Made by a program: the position numbers and the translations under genes
Part shown: positions 13,201-64,000 of the stretch, in pieces
Position numbering within the stretch: the first letter of the stretch is position 1
How the letters are laid out: every line of letters begins with the position of its first letter
The notes under the pieces: generated by a model
Told to the model about the DNA's origin: nothing
Database searches by the model: none
What the model saw: only the letters and a program-made list of their open reading frames with translations
Assembly (NCBI RefSeq): GCF_047495875.1
Contig: NC_092459.1
Location: forward strand, 16,973,795 to 17,037,794
DNA: 64,000 nucleotides
Direction of reading: 5' to 3'
Source: Pithys albifrons albifrons
Lineage: Eukaryota > Chordata > Aves > Passeriformes > Thamnophilidae

Positions 13201-16200
13201 AGGGCTAGTGTTTGTACTAAAATCCCAGTCAACTGCCAGCTTCCTAATAGATACTTGTTAAAGTGGACAAGGTCTGTCCTTTTCTGTTTCCTCACAAAAC
13301 AGGACATCTTAATTGCACTGGGTTTTGCAAATACGTGCTTTTTTGATAAAACAAAAAAATAACAAAAAAAAATTCTCTTTTACCCCCAGTATTCCAGTAT
13401 TTAGTCTCTTTTTGTTCTGCTAGAAAAATGTGACAGTGAGGAGAATAGAATGAGAACTACCAATGAAAGAAAACCAAAGCCAGAAAAATCAGCAGAAAAA
13501 AATACAAATTTGCTCATTTTCTAAAATTCTTCCCCCTAACTAAGTGTCAAATTACATGGTGAGGATAAATAACAGAGTCTTAATTCATGTAACCCAGCCA
13601 TATTTTAAAGATATCATCACTTTCAGTCAGAATTGGATGGGAATAAATGATGCTTTCCCCAGGCTATGGAAAAAGAAGGGAAGGAGACCAACCAGCCAAA
13701 TGCCCATTTTGTGGATGAGCATAGGACAGACTGATGAGTCGAGGGCAGTGGAGCATTTACAGAATTATACATCACATTGATTTGCATGTTAAAGGTACCC
13801 ATACCTCTACAGGTTTTAGTAGTAGGGGCTTTTCTCCCTTTGTTCCTTAACCAGGCTGTTTTGCTTTGCCTTATTTAAGCCTTGCATCTGGAATGGCTGT
13901 TTTGCTCTCTGATAAGTCATTCTAAAATTCAAGGGCCAACAGGAAAAAAGCACAGACTGCAAACAACTTTTGGTCATGATACAATAACCTGAGTTAGAAA
14001 TTAAGACCCCTAATTTCACTGCTATTGGAACTCAGCCCCCTGGAGCAAGAACATATTTTTGTTTTGTTCTCTTCTAGTACTTATTTGTTCTCCCCTTCGC
14101 CGGGATGTCTTACTGTCTAAAATGACTTAATTCTAACTAGAGACTTTGTAACAAACAACAGAACATCAAAGGTGACTAAAGGAGGAAGATCAAACAGGAA
14201 TTAGTCAAGCCAGGGAGCAATTAGAGGACACCAAAAGTGCCCTGAGGGAGAGAACAGGACTGAGCTGGCCCACCCTAGTTGAACAGTCCTATAAACTTTG
14301 ATCAGCCTGGAAAACATGGATGAGTTGAGAAAGGTCCGTTGACAGCCTCAATCACAGCACCCTAGCTGAACACACCCTCTTGTCTTGTACTTCGATATTT
14401 GACCTGAAAGTTTGAGGAGCTCGTTTATCTTTCTGATTTATGGTTTTTATGGTTTTTAAACACAAGCATCTATATGGGGAAAAAAAATCTTCGAAATGTC
14501 CTGTTAAAGTATCACATTACTTCTGGTTTTTCAAAGACCTTTGTGAAACTATTGTCATCTGCCACTCCAATCAAGCTATAGTACAGAAAAACTGTTGCAT
14601 TTTACTGGGAGCTGAGGCCATGGAGATGAGAGCAGACCATTCCTGCCTCAGATTGTGTCACAGTGGTAAAGGTGCTAATGACTCACCTTTAGGCTTGTGA
14701 GGCATCTTGCCCAAGGGTCACCCAGGCTCCTGCTATTGTCAGTGGGCAAGGTGTCACTGCCAAAGGGCAAGTCAGGCAATGACAAACCACTGAGGTGTTT
14801 GCTTGAGGGATATCTGGGGGCCTCTTGGCCAGCCTCCTGTTCAGACAAGGATATTGGCAGCATTGTCTCACAGCAGGGATGGCTTCATCTAATCAAATTC
14901 TGGGAATCACTGAGAAAGACAATTCCCAGCATTTCTGTGTAACCCATGCCAGTGCCATACTGCCATCCTAGTAAAAAAGAAATTTACACAATATTCAATC
15001 TAAATTTCTCAAACAACAATTTACAACCATTCCACCTGTATCATTACTGTTATATCATCTTCCACTCAAAGAATTGCTTTGCTTTATCATTTTTTGTAGT
15101 TTCTCTTCAAAGTGTCACAGGTTGCAGTTGGATCACAACCTTAACCCAAATTCACCAGGTGAAACAAGCCCAGATCCCTCGTTTATGCACGCTAGTCATG
15201 TAATGAAGGCCCTTGGTCATTTTGGTGTTCCTACTTCTAGCTTATTCATTCCCTTCAATCTGGTGACCCCAGAATAGGAGGTGCCCTTCCAGGCAGGACC
15301 TCATGTGCCCCAGCTGTGGAGTAAAGCAGCTTCCCTTGATCTACTGACTATGTTTCTTCAAATTATGTTCATTCTTTTAAAATTAAGAACAGAAAACATC
15401 TATGTTGTTCTGGAGAGTTCAACACCACCTCTAGAACCCTTCCTAGGACTTGGTATGTCCATGGCAAGGGTAACAGGGCAGCTCTGGGTGGCTGGGGCTG
15501 TCCTACCTCCCAGCCAGGAGCAGGGCAGCTGAAGAGCACCATGGCCATCCCACCCCTGGGCATCAGGCAACTCCCTGGGGACTGGGGGAGCCAAGGCTGG
15601 GGCAGGATTTTGACCTGTGGACTGGGCTTGGAATCAGGCCCACTGGGGAAACCAGTGTCTGACACAGCCCTGGGATGGCTGGGAAGTGGGCACGGTCTCA
15701 CTGTGATCAGCCGTCTTCAGAGAGGGCATTGGTTTTTATTTATGTCTGCAAAACATGTGGCTGGTGGCTCTGATCCTGTCTGAGGCCTCTAGGCACAGCT
15801 GTAGTACAAATCATAGCCTGGAATCTCTTCTGGGTGAGGTATTTCCTCAGTGTAGTCAAGGGATTAAACTAATAACACCCAATTTCCCGTTATACTGATA
15901 TTAAAGAAAATTACTCTGTGGGAAACCAGGAGCTCATTGGTTCAAGTACATTTTCCTTTGGGAAAGTCTCTTCAGAGGAGTTTTCTTATATTCCTTTATC
16001 ATTACAGGCAAACTCTTCTATTGTACATTGTCTGACTATGTTTTCCCACATTTTAAGGGGCTTGCCAAATCAGAGCTTAATCTTTCTTTTTGATTTTTAT
16101 TCAGTATTTTTCTTTGCATATCATTTAAAAAGCCAGAATGATAAAAACAAGTTATCCTCTTGTGCTATCCACTTTTCAAGCCTGACTTCACTAGTCAGTG

Positions 16201-17330
16201 CAGCTTGATTTGTTTTATCCCCACTATGTTACCTGTGAGAGTTTTGTGGAATCAAAAAGACAGCAATTAGGACTAATGGATCCACAGTCACAGTTAGCAA
16301 AAAACCCCAAGCTTATGGCCTATTTTCCCAAATATCAGATAAGGGGTTATCAGGGTCCATTTCCTATAGCTATCCCTTAGAAACTCTCCCTTTGAAAGGG
16401 AAGACACATTAAAATGCATTGTCTGAAAGAACAGAAATATCTGGCCAGTGGAAGTTATACTGCTGATTTAAAATATAGTAAGCATCTTTCCTTGGACATA
16501 TATGCAAGCACCAGGTAGCCTGATTGAAGTGAAGATTCAAAGATAATTTGGAAGGCAACGTTTTTCTTTTTTTTTTTCTTTTGCTGGTCCCAGGAATCTA
16601 TTATAAAGAAATTAATAACACATGTTCAGGTGTCTGCAAGTCACCCGGCAAATAAAGATACCCAGCACATTCCAGTACGCTCTTGTTCAAACTTGAAAGG
16701 AACTTTTTTATAAAGCCAACAGTGAAGGAATAATTTCCCCCAGAAGCTCATAATATATTCAGAAAAAAGAATGACAGCTTTTAGGATATCAACAACATTT
16801 TCCCAACTGAGAGGAAGAAGGATTTGTGACTCTGACTTCTGTGGAGACAATACCCTCAATCTTCTTTGCTTGACCAGCAGATATCACAAACCCAGAAATG
16901 TCCATGGTCAGAGAAGTTATATTCCCTCTGACTGATCTGGCTATGAAGATGCATGAGGTATTTCAGAAAGTATGTATCTGAGTATAGCCTAAAGTTTCCT
17001 GGATAGTTGGGGAAATCTTCTGAACAAGCATTCATGAATTTTAATAATTTGAGTTTAACATACTTGCTGGCATGCCATCCAGCTACACCATGACATTCAC
17101 TTTACATACATAATAGAAATAAAAGGCAAGATTATATGCTTTTAAAACCAGTCTGAGGTTTTTCTCTGCCTTTAAAAAAAAGAAAAATTGAATGTGTTTA
17201 ATCTTTACATCCCTGTGCTGCTATACTATAAGGAAAACACTTTAAATATAATTTTTATGGTAATTTTTTTCATTAGGTTTTTTGAAAATCTGTTCCTCTT
17301 GTTACTGTTATTGTTGACCGAAATGATTCT
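13201..17330. other. Intergenic DNA, second part
   Basis: No gene is supported. Composition alternates between AT-rich DNA and a GC-richer patch at about 15270-15790, where several short overlapping ORFs occur in many frames on both strands, which marks composition more than coding. The segment 14640-14900 is also GC-richer and contains a short inverted TTGCCC/GGGCAA pair. No repeat family was recognised. Confidence 0.65.
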
Positions 17331-17555
17331 AAATCACAGAATCACAGAATCATAGAATCGATTGGGTTGGAAAAGACCTCCGAGATCATCAAGTCCAACC
17401 CTGGGTCCAACTCCAGTCCGTTTACCAGATCATGGCACTCAGTGCCACGTCCAATTTTGGTTTAAAAACCTCCAGGGATGGTGAATCCACCAACTCTCTG
17501 GGCAGGCCATTCCAATGCCTGATTACTCTCTCTGGAAAGAATTTTTTTTTTTTTA
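17331..17555 (-). mobile_element. CR1 LINE 3' end, 5'-truncated, minus orientation
   Basis: The octamer tail appears as its complement (AATCACAGAATCATAGAATC), followed by GGTTGGAAAAGACCTCCGAG, ATCATCAAGTCCAACC and CTCTGGGCAGGCCATTCCA. This is the complement of the chicken-repeat-1 3' UTR. The 3' end faces lower coordinates. The copy is about 220 bp, truncated at its 5' side near a 13-T run, and quite well preserved, so relatively young. CR1 copies lack poly(A) and usually lack target duplications, and none is seen. Confidence 0.93.
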
Positions 17556-18220
17556 GAGTTAGGTAATAATAAACTAGGTCATGATTCAGTGTCTGCCAAA
17601 GTCAATGCAAAGCATTTCCATTATCAGGTATCTGAAGAGATACTGAAATGTTTTGAATGCATGATTTTATATCCAAAGATAGAATGTTAACATGGAGACA
17701 TAACTTAAACTGAAGAGAATTTGAGCATATATTGCTTAAACACTAATTTTTAGAAAAATGAAACAAAAATATTAGCTATTTAAACATTTAGAAAGTTTTT
17801 TTAGTACTTCAGCAAAGCAAAAGCTGTAAAACTAAATTACTGGTATGGAATAAAACCAGCAAGTGGCAGTATTTGACAAAAATTTGAGAGGTAAGTAGGA
17901 AATTTAAAAGTAAGCAGAGATTTACACTATATCTAACTATAAGGAAAGCAGTTCTACTAACATTCAGAAGGAAAGAGATCTCATTTTGAGAGTATTTTTT
18001 GCTTTTTGTTAGGTCAACTTTTCAAGTAGAGAAATTGGAAACAGAAGACAAATTTCCCATGGATATTTATATGCAGGGTCAACAAAAATGGCCCTGCACA
18101 TTTTATAAAAATTCTTCTATGAAAACTGGCTAAGAATAGAAAGATATATCAAAACCATTTGGAAGTCTGATTTATCAGAAACCTTCCCTACCACCAATTT
18201 AGAATAGTATGCAATGAGTA

Positions 18221-18340
18221 TTACAATCATACAATCATAGAATTGTTTAGGTTGGAAAAGACTGATAAGATCATTTAGTCTAACCATAAACCTAACACCT
18301 CATTCTTCTGGATTCCACAGGGCATGAGAAAAAAGTCTAA
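18221..18340 (-). mobile_element. CR1 LINE fragment, older, minus orientation
   Basis: The tail TTACAATCATACAATCATAG is followed by AATTGTTTAGGTTGGAAAAG and ATCATTTAGTCTAACCATAAACCTAACACC, the complement of a CR1 3' UTR. It has more mismatches than the copy at 17331. The far boundary near 18340 is approximate because similarity fades there. Confidence 0.82.
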
Positions 18341-19631
18341 CTTAAACCACTTAGGAGACATCAATAATGTATTAACCAAGAGCCTAGAAGTTGCATGTTA
18401 CAAAGTAAATGGCAAGAGCATGTTAAGGCTAAATTGCATAACTACAGTGGGAACATCTATGCACTTTTAATCTCACTCTTGGAATTACATATGCATGGCA
18501 CAGATACTTCTGATGCATAGCACAGTAGTCTAACAAGATCCTAAATGCTGAAAACTTTTCAGAAAAATTTTCATTTTCTATAGAAAACAATCAATTTTAA
18601 CTATATACTTTATTTCTGAAAAAATCATAATGCACTAAAATGATACAAAGTAAACTGCTATCATATTTTTCTAAATGCTACAAATATCTCAGTTTGTCTC
18701 TATATTTTTCCTTTATTACTGTGTTTAATTATCTAACCTCAGATGTTCTGCTGCTTTCTGTACAGGTGCTCCAGGATGACAGATTTATGGCCGCCAAGGT
18801 GCTTAATCTGAGTGGCATTTCTGCAACAAAAACTCACTTATACCAACACTTGCACTTTGTAGGGCAGGAGTGCCTGAGGTTTTCCTGGACTAGGAAACAA
18901 ATTTAATTTTCAGATTAAGACATGCACATATCCCAACACTGATTACAAATGCAGAGGGGGCAATACACATAGCAGCTGCTTGGTAAATTGAGGTGATGAA
19001 CTTTTTAACCTGCTTACTCTCTGTAAACTCCCTGCTCCTTCAGACTGGTATCCTCTACTGTAAAACAACTGATGTGCATGTATATGAGATTCTGAGCAAC
19101 TTAGAATGTTGAAATAACAGACTAAGCCCAGTCCTGCAACAGTATTTAGAAATGTACCCAATTTAGAAGTATATCTAAATGGTAAGAGTCTTCTAGGAGT
19201 CTCTGTCTACCCTAGAAATTCAATAAACACACTGATAGCATGTCAGTAGGTCTCCCCTAATCTCCAGACACAGACTGAGCCCCCAGGCTCCCAGTGGGCC
19301 AGCCTCCAGCTCACTGGGATGCTGAAGGATGTTTTAAAGGGTCCAGGACTCCTTAGAACATGAAAACCATTTCTATATTTCCACTAGCTAACTCCTTTTT
19401 TTAAGATATAAGCAGTCATGTCTCACTTTAGAGAAGGAGACATAGTGACTAATGAAAAACAAAGTCAAAGATAACGAGCATATTTTGATTCTTGGCCCAT
19501 CAGTGATTTCCAGAACTTGTAGCACACTTCTAGGCTCTGATTTTCTACATGAGGTGTTTCACTTGATGTCAAAAAAGAAAAAAATAAGTTTCCAGGAGTC
19601 ATTCACAATTCATGGGCCAAAAGCAAGTGAG

Positions 19632-19800
19632 ATTCAGAATCACAAAATGGGGCAGGTGGGAAGGGATCACAGTGGTTCATCTGGTCTGACCTCTCTGCTC
19701 AAGCAGGGTCATCCTAGAGCACATTGCACAGGATTGCATCCAGATGTCTCTTGAATTACTATAGTTAAATTTTAGACAAGAATGGCCTCTACAATGTTCC
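19632..19800 (-). mobile_element. CR1 LINE fragment (CR1-Y-like), minus orientation
   Basis: The order ATTCAGAATCACAAAATGGG, GGGAAGGGATCACAGTGGTTCATCTGGTC, CTGCTCAAGCAGGGTCATCC, TAGAGCACATTGCACAGGAT and TCCAGATGTCTCTTGAATT follows the complement of a common avian CR1 3' region, diverged. The subfamily name is a guess from memory. It is the CR1 piece nearest the PXDN promoter, about 700 bp upstream of the CpG island. Confidence 0.82.
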
Positions 19801-20344
19801 TTGAAGAAAAAGAAATTCAGGCAATCCTGGAGAAGTGTCATGGCTTATTTCTGGCTGGAACTGGGATTGCTGACACATACCATCTATAAGAGAATATGTT
19901 ACTGTTAGACCTAACAGGTTAGTTATGATCACTGTTATTGTCATCACAGAAATAACATGCCAGTGCTCACCTGGGATAGTCAAAGTGTGGAGAAGGTTGG
20001 AGAAAGGGTATCAATCTACTTAGATGTTAGAAATCTCAAAGGCAATAGTTTTTTGTTCTAGTGAAAGTTTTTTTTTTGAGAAAGTGTTTAGGTCATGTGA
20101 CCCGTGGCTGTAGCCATTATTCTTCTAAGTGACATTCTAGTGGTCCTCTTATACCTCCTTACCCACCTACCCAAGCCCACCAAAATAATATAATTCAGGG
20201 CATGTGATTGTCGTAGTTCAGCAGTCAAAGTTGCAGCACTCAGAGGGGACAGTCCAAGGGTTGTGTACGTGGTTCTTACAGAGCAGGGCAGAAATGGAAG
20301 TAGGCTTGTTGGCCTTGCTTCTTCCCATAAGGATTTCCCTTTCC

Positions 20345-20470
20345 TTGATCTATTTTCCCCTCGACTTTTCTGTTTGCTTTCTGGTCTCCTTTCTCCTCCC
20401 TTCCCTTTCTTTCCCTCTCTCCATTCCCCTCACTTCCTCCAGTTTCGCCTTCTTTCTCTCTCTCTTGAGG
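20345..20470. repeat. Pyrimidine-rich tract upstream of PXDN
   Basis: About 125 bases are overwhelmingly C/T on the + strand, with runs such as CTCCCTTCCCTTTCTTTCCC. The tract directly abuts the CpG island. Such homopyrimidine:homopurine DNA can bind C/T-rich-sequence proteins or adopt triplex structure. Function is inference only. Confidence 0.75.
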
Positions 20471-20499
20471 TGCAAGCTCCCGTCCCTCTCAGGGGTTGC

Positions 20500-20794
20500 C
20501 TTCACCCTCTCCCCTTCCCCGGGAGGCGGCGAGGACCAGGGGGCAGCATCCCGGCGGCTGCGGGACGGGCGACGCTGCGGGCGCGGGGCGTGCGCAGGGA
20601 GGTGCGGAGCCCCCTCGGCGGGGCGGCCCCAGCCCGGGGCGGGCCCAGCGCCGTCCCCTCCTCCCACCCGCGCCGGGCCGGGATCGCCCCTCCGCCGACC
20701 ACAGCGGCAGCCGCGGCCGGGAGCGGAGCGGGAGCGACGCGGTCCTGCCGGAGCCCCTCTCCTCCTCCTCCTCCTCGCCCTCCTGCCCCGCAGC
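20500..20794 (+). promoter_or_regulatory. PXDN: PXDN CpG-island promoter and 5' UTR
   Basis: Sequence turns abruptly CpG-rich at about 20510 and stays so to about 21370, spanning exon 1. No TATA box is seen. GC-box (Sp/KLF-type) matches are at 20617-20626 (GGCGGGGCGG) and about 20634-20646, and an NRF1-like TGCGCA core is at 20591-20596. A CTC-triplet run (about 20758-20776) sits just before the start codon. No ATG occurs between about 20300 and 20794, so the 5' UTR would be free of upstream AUGs. The transcription start is not determinable, but a dispersed CpG-island initiation is expected. Confidence 0.75.
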
Positions 20795-63963
<43,169 letters not shown>

Positions 63964-64000
63964 GTAAGTTTGTTTTCTTGGGGTAAGATTGACAAGTCAG
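63964..64000 (+). other. PXDN: Start of PXDN intron 5
   Basis: The GTAAGTTTGT donor and 37 bases of intron up to the window end. The phase-2 split of a Leu codon implies another LRR exon downstream. Confidence 0.93.

Noticed and set aside
20204..20794. Upstream in-frame extension of PXDN to an ATG at 20204
   Set aside because: It runs through the pyrimidine tract and promoter, would bury the signal peptide, and has no family counterpart.

Overview
The window comes from a bird nuclear genome. The non-coding DNA carries several CR1 LINE remnants with the avian octamer tail (around 17331, 18221, 19632 and 57228), an avian-type endogenous retroviral LTR (from 49083), and a SINE with a tRNA-Ile-like head joined to a CR1-like tail (about 42963-43100). 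That SINE design is the one I know as TguSINE1 of songbirds, so a passerine is the best guess, but no species can be named. No bacterial, viral-genome or plasmid gene content is present, and nearly all ORFs of 60-140 codons are chance openings.

Two protein-coding genes can be supported, both on the + strand and both partial. Positions 1-4144 are the end of an intron of MYT1L, a neural zinc-finger transcription factor. Its last two coding exons follow (4145-4288 and 4609-4749) and encode the C-terminal coiled coil. A long AT-rich 3' UTR comes next, with a strong tandem polyadenylation signal at 7372-7381. The interval from about 7.4 to 20.3 kb is intergenic, with three minus-oriented CR1 pieces in its last 3 kb.

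The second gene is PXDN (peroxidasin), a secreted haem peroxidase of the extracellular matrix. A pyrimidine tract and a CpG island (about 20.5-21.4 kb) hold its promoter, 5' UTR and exon 1. Exon 1 (20795-21012) encodes the signal peptide and the cysteine-rich LRR N-cap. After a 27.8-kb intron come exons 2 to 5 (48858-48929, 50632-50703, 56500-56571, 63892-63963). Each is exactly 72 nt, encodes exactly one 24-residue leucine-rich repeat, and is bounded by phase-2 introns that split a Leu codon. The rest of the gene (LRR C-cap, Ig domains, peroxidase, VWC) lies beyond the window.

As I remember it, the MYT1L-then-PXDN order on one strand matches human 2p25.3, so this is ordinary conserved amniote synteny and no new multi-gene system is apparent. 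The most unusual sequence structures are a perfect 32-bp palindrome in PXDN intron 1 (40847-40878), a perfect 20-bp palindrome (36777-36796), several short tandem duplications, a G-quadruplex-type run just inside intron 1, the chimeric SINE, and a CpG-containing GC-rich patch in intron 4 with a signal-peptide-like small ORF that could be tested as an alternative first exon.
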